Shown here in pieces: positions 1 through 6,963 of a stretch of DNA of 13,608 nt. The translations under genes were made by a program, and so were the position numbers. Origin of the DNA: an uncultured Clostridia bacterium (GTDB lineage Bacteria; Bacillota; Clostridia; Christensenellales; Aristaeellaceae). The stretch is from positions 1 to 13,608 of the forward strand of contig CAMOIA010000008.1 in NCBI GenBank assembly GCA_946615785.1, written 5' to 3'. The notes beneath the pieces were generated by a model. That model ran no database searches, was not told where the DNA came from, and was given only the letters and a program-made list of their open reading frames with translations. How positions within the stretch are numbered: the first letter of the stretch is position 1; each line of letters begins with the position of its first letter.

Positions 1-1044
1 TTTGAGATATTCGGCAAGCTCAAGCGCCATTTCTTTCTGTTCGGCGATGCGTGGGTGCCCCGGGGTGCCGCTGCCGGCGCGGCGGAAGAGGAGGCGGGTG
101 GCGGGAATACCTTCCGCCCGCAGTTCCTCCGCGATTTCAAGAATCGCGTCGTCCCATTCCCGATCGTGCATGATGAGGGTGGTGATGAAAACGAGCGGCG
201 TGCCCTTGGGGTAGCTGGAGGCGATGCCGCGGGCGATGCGTTTGTACGCTTCCTTCCAGGCGGTTTTCGTTTCGGGGTCTGAAAGGGTGATGTCGTTGGT
301 ATTTTTCACCGCGTCGTGGTGGTCGTTCTGACCGAGGGCCAGGATGACAGCGTGGGGGACAAAGCGCGAAAAATCCCATTTGGTGAAGTCGCCGGCCTCC
401 GGAATGTAGGAAAGGCGGTCCCAGGATACGTCCATGCCGATGCCGTCCGGCAGGTGATAATAGCCGGTGCCGGATCTGACCGCGATGCCGCCCTGGGAAG
501 TGGAGTGCATTTCCGCGTGCAAAAGCCTGGCGCACTGCCAGGCGTAGCTCCACCAGGCGTTGTCAAAGCACCCGTTCACATGCGGCGGATCGGGCATGGC
601 CAGAAAATCCTCCGCCTCCACGCAGCAGCCGCTGGTCACGCTGTCCCCATAAAACTCCAGGCGCAGCGCTTCTCTTGGTTCGGGAGGCAGGAAATCCCCG
701 TCGGTTTCAAAATCCAGCAGGGTATAAAAGCAGGCACAGTCGCTCATTTTGAAAACCGTCACCGTGTGCGATTGTTCGGGGGCCAGGTTTTCCGCCAGCA
801 CCAGCGTCTGCACAGTGTCGTTCGTTTCCATCAGGATAGGTGCTTTGGAAAGCCGGCCGTCCACGACGACGCCCAGATAATTGCATCCCCAAACCACATG
901 GGGCCGCACGCGGCAGGCGATGCGCGTGCCGCGAAAACGCACGGCGGCATAGGAAGACGGCCAGTAAAAACGGGCTTCGTTATTTTCCACAGCAATGCGT
1001 CCCGTAAGGCGCACATACATGTCATCTGCCTTGATTGTCGGCAT
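1..1044 (-). CDS. Two-domain SGNH/GDSL esterase, CE2-like (3' end cut by window edge)
   Basis: Predicted carbohydrate or acyl-ester esterase. The 348 visible residues read without a stop to the window edge. Residues 1 to about 120 look like a beta-rich N-terminal domain, as in carbohydrate esterase family 2 (CE2). The SGNH domain follows: YGDSVTSG around Ser135 (nucleophile), a glycine block QGGIAV near 185-189, GQND at 238-241 with Asn240, and PGHP with His330 (catalytic His). No Asp sits in the usual position three residues before that His. CE2 enzymes are known to use a Ser-His dyad, so this fits. There is no signal peptide, so the enzyme is probably cytoplasmic and may act on imported acetylated oligosaccharides; that substrate is inference. 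The start is ATG at 1044, with AAGGAGG nine bases upstream. It overlaps the DUF218 gene by 23 bases and is the third gene of the leftward operon. Few residues are likely to be missing. Confidence 0.85.
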   Translation of the reverse strand, partial: MPTIKADDMYVRLTGRIAVENNEARFYWPSSYAAVRFRGTRIACRVRPHVVWGCNYLGVVVDGRLSKAPILMETNDTVQTLVLAENLAPEQSHTVTVFKMSDCACFYTLLDFETDGDFLPPEPREALRLEFYGDSVTSGCCVEAEDFLAMPDPPHVNGCFDNAWWSYAWQCARLLHAEMHSTSQGGIAVRSGTGYYHLPDGIGMDVSWDRLSYIPEAGDFTKWDFSRFVPHAVILALGQNDHHDAVKNTNDITLSDPETKTAWKEAYKRIARGIASSYPKGTPLVFITTLIMHDREWDDAILEIAEELRAEGIPATRLLFRRAGSGTPGHPRIAEQKEMALELAEYLK

Positions 1045-1630
1045 GGTTTTGCTCCTCCTTCAGCAGCATTTCCGCCTGCGGCCGCACCTGCGATCCGCAT
1101 TTTACAAGCTCCGAGAACACCCTGTCCCTTCCTTCCGGCGTTAAAAACCAGTCGCCCCGGTCAAGGCCGGGCTCTTTTGCGGGACAGACCAGGATGCGCG
1201 TGTCGGGGAAAGCAGCCTGGTAATACGTGAATGCCCGCCGCGCATGGAAGGGTCTGCAGCAGAGGATGGCGGTCTGAACGCTCAGGCCCGCCGCATCCAG
1301 CGCCTGATGGCTGAATTTCGCGTTTTCCCAGGTAAAGGTGGCTTGATCCTCCTTCAGGATGGATTCGTCCTTTACGCCGAGGTCCAGGAGGATCGAGCGC
1401 ATATACGCCCATTCGGACGGGTACGTCCCATCGCCGAAGCGGCTTAACGCTTTTCCGTGCAGGCCGCTTGGCAGGATATACGGCGCAAAGCCCGCGTGGT
1501 AAAGCTTTGCGGCGCAGCGTGTGTGATCCGCTTTGGATGCGCCGGGCAGCAGGATCACGTCGGCACGTTCTGGCGGATCGGAAAGAAAAATAAAATCCGT
1601 TACGTCGGCGTAAAAATCATGCGTTCCCAT
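1022..1630 (-). CDS. DUF218 / YdcF-ElyC-SanA family protein
   Basis: A 202-residue protein of the DUF218 family (YdcF, SanA, ElyC). Family features are the early strand ADVILLPGAS (a Rossmann-like core), a YPSEWAYMRSIL helix, the hallmark TFTWENAKFS, and the FHARRAF motif before a late strand. Members have been linked to envelope or vancomycin sensitivity in enterobacteria, and YdcF binds SAM, but no general reaction is established. Unlike ElyC and SanA, this copy has no N-terminal membrane segment, so it is probably soluble and cytoplasmic. The ATG at 1630 has only a weak AAAGGA site and overlaps the end of the DUF2974 gene by 14 bases. Translation is therefore probably coupled to that gene. 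Family assignment is firm; molecular role is unknown. Confidence 0.88.
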   Translation of the reverse strand: MGTHDFYADVTDFIFLSDPPERADVILLPGASKADHTRCAAKLYHAGFAPYILPSGLHGKALSRFGDGTYPSEWAYMRSILLDLGVKDESILKEDQATFTWENAKFSHQALDAAGLSVQTAILCCRPFHARRAFTYYQAAFPDTRILVCPAKEPGLDRGDWFLTPEGRDRVFSELVKCGSQVRPQAEMLLKEEQNHADNQGR

Positions 1631-2795
1631 CGTGTTCGTCCTTTTCCGGTTCGCGTGCGGCCTGTTCCTCCTTTATCTGGGTGCGGAGCTCCGATAGCTT
1701 TTCCTGCACGGCACGTTTGGTGCCGTCAAGCGCGGCGCTTCCGCCCGCCTGCAGGAGCCTTAACAGGCCAAGACCGGTATCCTTCAGGCTGTCGTCCGCG
1801 GTGAGGACGGTTTTAAGCATATTCAAAAGCGCCTGCGGTTTTTCCTTCATATCCTGCACGGTGGAAACCCCGCTGGCCTCGAGCGAATCAAAGACCGAGG
1901 AAATGATCCGCTCTTTCTGCGAATCGGTCAGATTACCCGCCAGCTGGTCGGTGGCGCTGTCAAGGAAGGTGCTGGCGGCCTTTTGCTTTTCGCCGCGTTC
2001 AAACGCGGTTCCCCGTACCTGCCAGGTGTAGGGATTGTGCTGGCGGATGCCGGACGCGTCCGAGCGGATGATGTTTTTTTCGTCCTTGTTGCTTAAAAGG
2101 ATGCCCACCATGGATTCTTCCGGCATGAACAGGACGACCTTATCCAGGATGGTCTGGTACTCCACCGTATCCGTTATCTTGCTGTTGAAGCCCGGCCCGT
2201 CGTTGGAATACACTTCGCGGATGCGGTAGCGCACGGATTCCGGCGCGAAGGCGGAGGCGTAGACCGCGAGATTCCCGCCCTTGGAATGTCCGCCCACCCG
2301 CAGAAGGCCGCGGCACCGTTCGGCGGCCGCCTCCAGATACTGCACGGCCATGCCCTGCCCGGGCGTTTCGGAAAGATAGGTGGTGTTGAAATCCTCCCGC
2401 CAGCCGGTCAGGCTGGAATCCGTGCCCCGGAAGGCCACGTAGACCGATCCGTCGCCAAGGTGAAAGGTCATGGCGGCGAACTGCACCTGTTTTTCCGTGT
2501 CCAGCTCGTCCGCGCAGTCCGATACCCCGATCCAGCCGAATCGTTCGGTTTCGGCGGCTGCCTTCAGGGCCAGACGGGGGTCGTTGATCTGGCTGTAGAC
2601 GACGTTTTCTTCCTTTTCATATTGCGCGTACAGATCCCTGAGCAGCAGGATCCGGCCGTCTCCGGGCTTTGGGCCGATTTTGGGGAGCTTCAGATAGGAA
2701 AGCTCCGCAAGGATAAGGTTGTCCACCTCGTTGAACGGCCGCTCGTCAAAGGTCAGATCGCCCCGCCAGGCTAAATAATCGATCATGTTGGCCAT
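1617..2795 (-). CDS. DUF2974 (Mbeg1-like) alpha/beta-hydrolase
   Basis: A 392-residue lipase-like alpha/beta-hydrolase of the DUF2974 family, also called Mbeg1-like. FRGTDSS at about 122-128 is the oxyanion-region strand seen in class 3 lipases. GGHSKGG at about 169-174 is the nucleophile elbow, with Ser171 as the predicted nucleophile. NDGPGF near Asp199 and QHNPYTW with His253 are candidates for the other catalytic residues. The C-terminal third (about 265-392) is helical, charged and rich in Lys and Glu, with a disordered tail. No signal peptide is seen. An in-frame upstream start at 2879 would add 28 residues; I reject it because the start MANMIDYL with AAGGAGG seven bases upstream is typical of the family and because 2879 lies above the likely promoter. 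It heads an operon with the DUF218 and esterase genes. The substrate is unknown. Confidence 0.9.
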   Translation of the reverse strand: MANMIDYLAWRGDLTFDERPFNEVDNLILAELSYLKLPKIGPKPGDGRILLLRDLYAQYEKEENVVYSQINDPRLALKAAAETERFGWIGVSDCADELDTEKQVQFAAMTFHLGDGSVYVAFRGTDSSLTGWREDFNTTYLSETPGQGMAVQYLEAAAERCRGLLRVGGHSKGGNLAVYASAFAPESVRYRIREVYSNDGPGFNSKITDTVEYQTILDKVVLFMPEESMVGILLSNKDEKNIIRSDASGIRQHNPYTWQVRGTAFERGEKQKAASTFLDSATDQLAGNLTDSQKERIISSVFDSLEASGVSTVQDMKEKPQALLNMLKTVLTADDSLKDTGLGLLRLLQAGGSAALDGTKRAVQEKLSELRTQIKEEQAAREPEKDEHDGNA

Positions 2796-2802
2796 GGATA
2801 CG

Positions 2803-2809
2803 CCTCCTT
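2803..2809 (-). promoter_or_regulatory. Ribosome binding site fixing the DUF2974 start
   Basis: A perfect AAGGAGG on the minus strand, seven bases before the ATG at 2795. It decides against the longer reading frame that begins at 2879. Confidence 0.85.
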
Positions 2810-2823
2810 TTCCCCACCCATAC

Positions 2824-2852
2824 AGTATAACACCTTGCGTACGGACGGAAAA
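2824..2852 (-). promoter_or_regulatory. Extended -10 promoter of the leftward hydrolase operon
   Basis: On the minus strand TGTTATACT (2832-2824) is an extended -10 element (TGn plus TATACT). A poor -35, TTTTCC, lies 17 bases upstream at 2852-2847. The site is about 29 bases from the ATG at 2795, leaving room for the strong ribosome binding site. Extended -10 promoters tolerate a weak -35. This is inferred from sequence only. Confidence 0.55.
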
Positions 2853-2921
2853 GAGGCACTTTTTGCCGGCGACAATCATGAGTCGGTGTGGAATGGGCGA
2901 AAGCGCGGTCAGAATGACGAT

Positions 2922-2965
2922 TAATCCGAACTTTTTGCAAAAAAATCCTTTTAATATTCGCCTTT
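2922..2965. promoter_or_regulatory. PurR operator: two inverted PurBox-like sites
   Basis: The 13-base consensus PurBox of Bacillota is AWWWCCGAACWWT. Positions 2922-2934 read TAATCCGAACTTT, which matches at 12 of 13 positions, including the whole CCGAAC core. Positions 2953-2965 read AATATTCGCCTTT and match the reverse-complement box at 10 of 13, including the central TTCG. The two boxes are inverted, with 18 bases between the 13-base units; this equals 16 if each box is counted as 14 bases, close to the 16-17 reported for Bacillus PurR targets. The pair lies just upstream of the purR -10 (2972-2977) and covers its -35 region. Purine-dependent repression of purR by its own product is the likely role, as known in B. 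subtilis. Confidence 0.75.
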
Positions 2966-2977
2966 TTATGATACAAT
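2949..2977 (+). promoter_or_regulatory. Probable purR promoter
   Basis: TACAAT at 2972-2977 is a good -10. The hexamer 17 bases upstream, TTTTAA at 2949-2954, is a weak -35 match. It overlaps the second PurBox-like site, which fits repression by occlusion. The ATG of purR is about 48 bases downstream. Confidence 0.55.
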
Positions 2978-3025
2978 GGCCGGGACACTGTATTGAAGGA
3001 AGGGCAAGGCCCGGGGAAGGAAGCC

Positions 3026-3838
3026 ATGACGGAAAAGATCAAGCGCAACGAGCGGATGGCGGTGATGATGCAGGTGCTCACCACGGCCCCGAACCGCATA
3101 TTCACTCTCTCCCACTTTGCGGAAATGTTTGACGCGGCAAAATCCACCGTATCCGAGGATGTGGCGCTGCTTGAAAAAGCGGTGGAGCGTTTTTCTTTGG
3201 GGCGGCTTGAAACCGTCACGGGCGCGTCCGGCGGCGTGCGCTACCGCCCGGCGCTTGGCAGCGGCGGACGGCGCGCGTTTATAGAGGATATCTGCCAAAA
3301 GCTCAGCGATCCTTCGCGTGTGCTGCCGGGCGGTTTCCTGTATTATGCCGACATTCTTTCCGATCCGGAGATGGTGACGGGCATGGGCAACCTCATCGCG
3401 GGAGCGTGCTACGGGCTGCTGCCTGATTTCGTGCTCACCATGGAAACCAAGGGCATTCCGGTGGCCATGATGGCCGCGCGCGCCCTTGGCAAGCCGCTGG
3501 TGATCGCAAGGCACACCATCAAGGCCTATGAAGGCAGCGCTGTAAACACGCCCTATGTATCCGCGTCCGGCGGCATTGAAACCATGAGCCTTCCCCGCCG
3601 CGCAGTGGAAAACGGCAAAAAGGCGCTCATCGTGGATGATTTCATGCGGGGCGGCGGGACAATCAGCGGCATGAAGAACCTGATGCGCGAGTTTGACGTG
3701 GAGATCGTGGGCACGCTCGTGGTGCTGGCGATGGAGGCGGTGGACAACCGGCTTGTGGACAATGTGCGTCCGCTGATGCTGCTTGGCCCCATTCAGCACG
3801 GGGAGACGCCGGTTGTCAGGCCTGCCGACTGGATCTGA
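3026..3838 (+). CDS. purR: Purine operon repressor PurR (Bacillus type)
   Basis: A 270-residue transcriptional regulator of the Bacillus PurR family, unrelated to LacI-type PurR. Residues 1 to about 75 form the winged-helix DNA-binding domain, with the HFAEMFDAAKSTVSEDV segment as the helix-turn-helix. Residues about 80-270 form a type I phosphoribosyltransferase-like domain. Its PRPP-binding loop VDDFMRGGGT is at 203-212. In the family this domain has no enzyme activity and senses PRPP: high PRPP releases PurR from purine genes. Length is close to the 285 residues of B. subtilis PurR. I chose ATG 3026 (GGAAGGA just upstream) over an in-frame TTG at 2993 that lacks a binding site. The gene stands alone, divergent from the hydrolase operon, and its own promoter carries PurBoxes. 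No clear terminator follows it. Confidence 0.95.
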   Translation: MTEKIKRNERMAVMMQVLTTAPNRIFTLSHFAEMFDAAKSTVSEDVALLEKAVERFSLGRLETVTGASGGVRYRPALGSGGRRAFIEDICQKLSDPSRVLPGGFLYYADILSDPEMVTGMGNLIAGACYGLLPDFVLTMETKGIPVAMMAARALGKPLVIARHTIKAYEGSAVNTPYVSASGGIETMSLPRRAVENGKKALIVDDFMRGGGTISGMKNLMREFDVEIVGTLVVLAMEAVDNRLVDNVRPLMLLGPIQHGETPVVRPADWI

Positions 3839-3924
3839 CCGGTATTTCGTCTCCGAACGCGCCCGGCGCTGGATGCGTTCATGATTTATTTACATTCTTT
3901 ACGCTTTGGCTTTTTGCGCAAATC

Positions 3925-3953
3925 TTGAAAAACCACCTGCTCAGTCATATAAT
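3925..3953 (+). promoter_or_regulatory. Strong sigma-A promoter for the secreted-protein gene and possibly the long operon
   Basis: TTGAAA at 3925-3930 and a perfect TATAAT at 3948-3953 are separated by exactly 17 bases. This is the best promoter match seen in the window. Transcription would begin near 3960, about 40 bases before the start codon at 4000. Confidence 0.88.
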
Positions 3954-3999
3954 ATCATTGGAAGCTGCCTTCCCGGCGGCGAAATGAACGGAGGTAAAC

Positions 4000-4566
4000 G
4001 TGATTATGCATACCAATCGTTTTCAGCGCTTTTTGAGCTTTGCCCTGCTGATGATGCTGGCTTTTTCCGCCATCGGCGCCTCGGCGGCGGATCTTCGCAA
4101 GCTTTCCTACAATTACACCTATTTCGCCATCGAGGAGGGCGGTTTTGTCGTTCCGCTGCCCAGCGACACGGAATTTGAAGAGATCACCGAATGGATGCAG
4201 GAACACAACATGATCGTTGTCGGCGGCACCCAGAGCTATACCGTGATCATTCGCCGTTACGCCAACGTGACCTATGACAAGATGTGCGCCAGGCTCCTTT
4301 CCAACGCGGCTTACAAGTGCAAGGCCTACAAAACCAACGACACGCCCCGCATGGTTGCGACGGCCCTGAACCCGCAGCCCGATACCGCCGCCGTCATGGT
4401 CTGCCTGGAGGGGCAGGACGGCATGGCGTACGTGGTGGAACTGCTCAGCGGCGCCAGCGACAATGTGGGCAAAGACGCGAAGCTGTGGTCCATCGCAGAG
4501 GAAGTCACCTACTGCATCAGCAGCGGACATTTGAGCGAGGGCACCAAGATCAAGTTCAAGAAATAA
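4000..4566 (+). CDS. Small secreted protein of unknown function
   Basis: An exported protein of 188 residues that I do not recognise. The N-terminus is a clear Sec signal peptide: a basic start ending in NRFQR, a hydrophobic stretch of about 17 residues, and an A-S-A-A type cleavage region near residue 30. No lipobox cysteine is seen, so the mature product is probably released or wall-associated. The mature part of about 158 residues looks like a mixed alpha/beta globular domain, with two cysteines in LLSNAAYKCKAYK and in MVCLEG and a third near the C-terminus (YCISSG). It ends in a lysine-rich tail. GGAGG at 3990-3994 serves either GTG 4000 (5-base spacing) or ATG 4006 (11-base spacing); both are possible and differ by two residues. 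It has its own strong promoter and is followed at once by a terminator. Confidence 0.8.
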   Translation: MIMHTNRFQRFLSFALLMMLAFSAIGASAADLRKLSYNYTYFAIEEGGFVVPLPSDTEFEEITEWMQEHNMIVVGGTQSYTVIIRRYANVTYDKMCARLLSNAAYKCKAYKTNDTPRMVATALNPQPDTAAVMVCLEGQDGMAYVVELLSGASDNVGKDAKLWSIAEEVTYCISSGHLSEGTKIKFKK

Positions 4567-4583
4567 GCCAGCTTGAAACCCTG

Positions 4584-4607
4584 AAGGCCGCGTGAGCGGC
4601 CTTTTTT
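4584..4607 (+). terminator. Intrinsic terminator after the secreted-protein gene
   Basis: An 8-bp perfect stem (AAGGCCGC paired with GCGGCCTT), a GTGA loop and a run of six T at 4602-4607. It begins 17 bases after the stop codon. The ribosome binding site of the next gene starts two bases beyond the T run, and no separate promoter is visible behind it. The following genes may therefore rely on partial read-through. Confidence 0.9.
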
Positions 4608-4608
4608 C

Positions 4609-4616
4609 AAAGGAGG
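4609..4616 (+). promoter_or_regulatory. Ribosome binding site deciding the start of the NlpC/P60-like gene
   Basis: AAAGGAGG directly after the terminator T run. It is 10 bases from ATG 4627 but only 4 from an in-frame GTG at 4621, so the ATG is preferred. Confidence 0.75.
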
Positions 4617-4626
4617 CCGGGTGACT

Positions 4627-5463
4627 ATGAGAAAAAGGTTTAAAAGCTTCTGCCTTGCGGTCGTGCTCCTTTTGGCCCTGTGCCCCTCGGCGCTGGCCAT
4701 GGAGGAAAGTCCCGTGCTGGATGCCGGTCTTTCCCTGCTGGAGGAGGGAAATCCTTTCCTTGAACAGTATAACCGGGAAACCGGGAAGCATATTGATGCG
4801 CGGTTCCCGCTCGGCTGTCCGTATTTTTTCGGCGGTTCAAAATTTGAATCCATCGGAATGACGCGGGAGGCCTGGCAGAGCTCCAAGTACTACAAAGAAG
4901 GCACCACCTATGTCGCCGGGTTCGACTGCGTCGGCTTTACGCGCTGGGTGTTCAAACAGGCGGGGTGGAGAGAGCATCCGTCGCTTTCCAATCTGATCAG
5001 TCCCTACAAGAGCGGCAATTACTTCATCACAGCCACCTACAGCGTGCCGGACGACCTGGTGAGCCAGTACCTGCAGCCTGGAGACCTGCTGGTTTTGCAG
5101 CACGCGTCGGGCGGGTACCACGTGATGATCTATATCGGCACTTTGCGTTCCTTCGGCTGGACCGCCGAGACCCTGCCTGCGGCGCTTGCGGGCGATCTGG
5201 ATTACCCGCTCGTATTGCACTGCTCGTCAAACGAGGATTATTACGACCGGTATCTTGCGTATGTCCGGGAGTACAAGCCCTGGGCGCAGCCGACGGACGG
5301 CGGCGTGATGGTGAGCCTGCTCAACGCGCCGACGGATGGGTGCGACGGCGTCATGCGCAACGAAGACGGCTCCACGCTGTCCTATTACAAGTTTTTCGGC
5401 TATAACCTTACAGTGTACCTGACGGACGATGTGAAGACCATGCAGTGGGTAAGATGGAGATGA
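4627..5463 (+). CDS. Secreted NlpC/P60-like cysteine peptidase
   Basis: A 278-residue exported protein, probably a peptidoglycan endopeptidase or related amidase. Residues 1-24 are a signal peptide (MRKR, hydrophobic core, cleavage after SALA). The NlpC/P60 core shows GFDCVGFTRWVF with Cys101 as nucleophile, a QPGDLLVL strand at about 150-157, and GGYHVMIYIG with His165 as catalytic base. A third polar residue may be His198 in LVLHCSS. The usual DCSG is DCVG here. Between Cys and His there is an insert that is longer than in minimal NlpC domains. A C-terminal segment of about 50 residues (225-278), containing the NAPTDGCDGVM and SYYKFFGYNL motifs, is not part of the catalytic core and I do not recognise it. 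One base separates it from the VanZ-like gene. An NlpC/P60 superfamily fold is fairly sure; the exact bond cut is not. Confidence 0.82.
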   Translation: MRKRFKSFCLAVVLLLALCPSALAMEESPVLDAGLSLLEEGNPFLEQYNRETGKHIDARFPLGCPYFFGGSKFESIGMTREAWQSSKYYKEGTTYVAGFDCVGFTRWVFKQAGWREHPSLSNLISPYKSGNYFITATYSVPDDLVSQYLQPGDLLVLQHASGGYHVMIYIGTLRSFGWTAETLPAALAGDLDYPLVLHCSSNEDYYDRYLAYVREYKPWAQPTDGGVMVSLLNAPTDGCDGVMRNEDGSTLSYYKFFGYNLTVYLTDDVKTMQWVRWR

Positions 5464-5464
5464 T

Positions 5465-6025
5465 ATGCGGCATAAGGTTCTATTTTGCATCCTGATCCTG
5501 CTGATTCTGGGCCTGCTGTTTTGCATTTTTGCGTTTTCCGCGCAGGACGGGAACCAGTCTGCAGATTTGAGCCAGCAGGTGAGCGTATGGCTCGCGAAAG
5601 CTTTAAACCCTGCCTACATGCGCATCGCGAAGGAAAACGTGCAGAACGAAGTGATCCGTTTTCTTTCGCTTCCGGTGCGGAAAACAGCCCACATGGGGGA
5701 ATTTGCCCTTCTGGGCGCGCTTTTGATGGGCGCCATGCTCTGTCTCAGGCTGAATATGGGGCTGCGCATGCTTTTGTCCTTTGTGGTCACCCTGATTTTC
5801 GCGATGGCGGACGAATTCCACCAGACCTTCATTACCGGACGATCCGGGCAGGTGCGGGACATTTTTTTTGACGCCGCCGGCGCGGCGCTGGGCATTGTGC
5901 TGGTCTGGGTGATTTCGCTCGCGGTGCTTTACGGGATCGGCTGCAAACGGCTGAAGAAAGCGGGCAGGGGCGCAAGGCGAAAACAGAACCATGCACTCTA
6001 CAGGTCCGCGCCGCCACCGAACTGA
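5465..6025 (+). CDS. VanZ-like family membrane protein
   Basis: A 186-residue integral membrane protein of the VanZ-like family. Typical signatures are FSAQDGNQSADLS after the first membrane segment, RKTAHMGEFALLGAL, and DEFHQTFITGRSGQVRD followed by DAAGAALG. Four membrane segments are predicted near 5-25, 76-95, 101-118 and 137-160. The basic C-terminal tail (about 160-186) is probably cytoplasmic. VanZ gives low-level teicoplanin resistance in enterococci, but most genomic VanZ-like proteins have no known role and this copy should not be read as a resistance gene. It starts one base after the NlpC/P60 stop with GGAGA just upstream, so the two are surely cotranscribed. A shared envelope function is inference. 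Confidence 0.9.
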   Translation: MRHKVLFCILILLILGLLFCIFAFSAQDGNQSADLSQQVSVWLAKALNPAYMRIAKENVQNEVIRFLSLPVRKTAHMGEFALLGALLMGAMLCLRLNMGLRMLLSFVVTLIFAMADEFHQTFITGRSGQVRDIFFDAAGAALGIVLVWVISLAVLYGIGCKRLKKAGRGARRKQNHALYRSAPPPN

Positions 6026-6051
6026 GAATGCGTTATTGAAAGGCAGAGAAA

Positions 6052-6963
6052 ATGCTGATTTGTGACACGCACTGCGATACCCTTTACCGGATGGCCATGC
6101 ATCCGGATGACCAGCCGGTCGTGACGGACGAAACGCTTGCAAAAGGCGGAGTCTCGCTGCAGACCATGGCGATGTTCGTCGGCGGAAAGGCGGACATCGA
6201 AGCCATCGGGAGGGCGTTTTCCGCCATGGAAGCGGTTTTCGCCATTTGGATTCAAACAAGGAAACAGGCGTTTTCCCCGCAGGACGCGAAAGAGGGGGAA
6301 ACGGCCTTTATGCTGAGCGTAGAGGGCTGCGACCTTCTTCTAAACGGCCTTGAAACGCTCGAACACTGGCAGGCGATCGGCGTGCGCATGGCGGCTATTA
6401 CCTGGAATTACAAAAATGCCCTGGCTACGCCGCACTGCGTGGATATGACGAGCGGGCTGACCGCGTTTGGCCGGGAGGCGGTCAGGGAAATGACGCGCCT
6501 TGGGATCGCGCCGGACGTTTCCCATCTGAACGAAGCGGGGTTTTATGACCTGCTTGACATGGGGATCTGTCCGCTGGCGAGCCATTCCTGCTGCCGCGCG
6601 CTTTGCGACAACACGCGAAACCTTTCAGACGATCAGCTGCGTGCGCTGTTTTCCGCCGGCGGCTATGTGGGCGTCAATTTCTATCCGCATTTCCTCAAAA
6701 AGCGCGGACGCGCCCGCATCCGCGACGTGGCGGATCACCTTGAACACATGCTGGGCCTCGGCGGCGAGGGACAGATCGGGTTCGGGAGCGATTTTGACGG
6801 AATCGAATGCGCGCCGGAGGGGCTTGAAGACCCGTCGGGCGTGCCGTCCCTTCTGCGGGAGCTGGAAAAGCGTTTCGGGCAGGATCTTACGCGCGGCATC
6901 GCCGGGGAAAACCTTCTGCGCTTTTATGCATCCCATTATCCGAAACATGGAGGAATCAGATAA
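6052..6963 (+). CDS. Membrane-dipeptidase family (M19) zinc dipeptidase
   Basis: A 303-residue metal-dependent dipeptidase of family M19 (renal dipeptidase family). The binuclear zinc ligands are visible: His7 and Asp9 in DTHCDT, Glu91 in SVEGCD, His158 in DVSHLN and His178 in ASHSC. The following RALCDNTRNL is a family signature, and FGSDFDG at 244-250 supplies the late acidic residues. There is no signal peptide, so it is probably cytoplasmic and cleaves dipeptides, perhaps including D-amino-acid dipeptides from wall turnover. That substrate is suggested by its neighbours, not shown by sequence. It is slightly shorter than many bacterial members (about 310-320). A weak AAAGGCAG site precedes ATG 6052, 26 bases after the VanZ-like gene. 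Confidence 0.92.
   Translation: MLICDTHCDTLYRMAMHPDDQPVVTDETLAKGGVSLQTMAMFVGGKADIEAIGRAFSAMEAVFAIWIQTRKQAFSPQDAKEGETAFMLSVEGCDLLLNGLETLEHWQAIGVRMAAITWNYKNALATPHCVDMTSGLTAFGREAVREMTRLGIAPDVSHLNEAGFYDLLDMGICPLASHSCCRALCDNTRNLSDDQLRALFSAGGYVGVNFYPHFLKKRGRARIRDVADHLEHMLGLGGEGQIGFGSDFDGIECAPEGLEDPSGVPSLLRELEKRFGQDLTRGIAGENLLRFYASHYPKHGGIR

Noticed and set aside
316..1230. Long open frame on the plus strand (304 codons)
   Set aside because: It is antisense to the esterase and DUF218 genes, which carry clear family motifs; the translated product resembles nothing and has no ribosome binding site.
2966..3799. Open frame of 277 codons on the minus strand
   Set aside because: It mirrors purR in the opposite strand. 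High GC at codon position 3 keeps such frames open; the purR frame has all family motifs.
3853..3858. Third CCGAAC PurBox-like core just after purR
   Set aside because: The flanks are GC-rich rather than A/T as the PurBox needs, and there is no inverted partner at the right distance.
3855..3880. Possible terminator after purR (GAACGC paired with GCGTTC)
   Set aside because: Only six base pairs with a 14-base loop and no T run follow; too weak to call.
3955..4791. Open frame of 278 codons on the minus strand
   Set aside because: It runs across a strong plus-strand promoter region, two plus-strand genes with signal peptides and an intrinsic terminator. It is a shadow frame.
5465..6025. Glycopeptide resistance gene vanZ
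   Set aside because: Only the broad VanZ-like fold is supported. There is no van cluster, and most VanZ-like proteins are not resistance genes.
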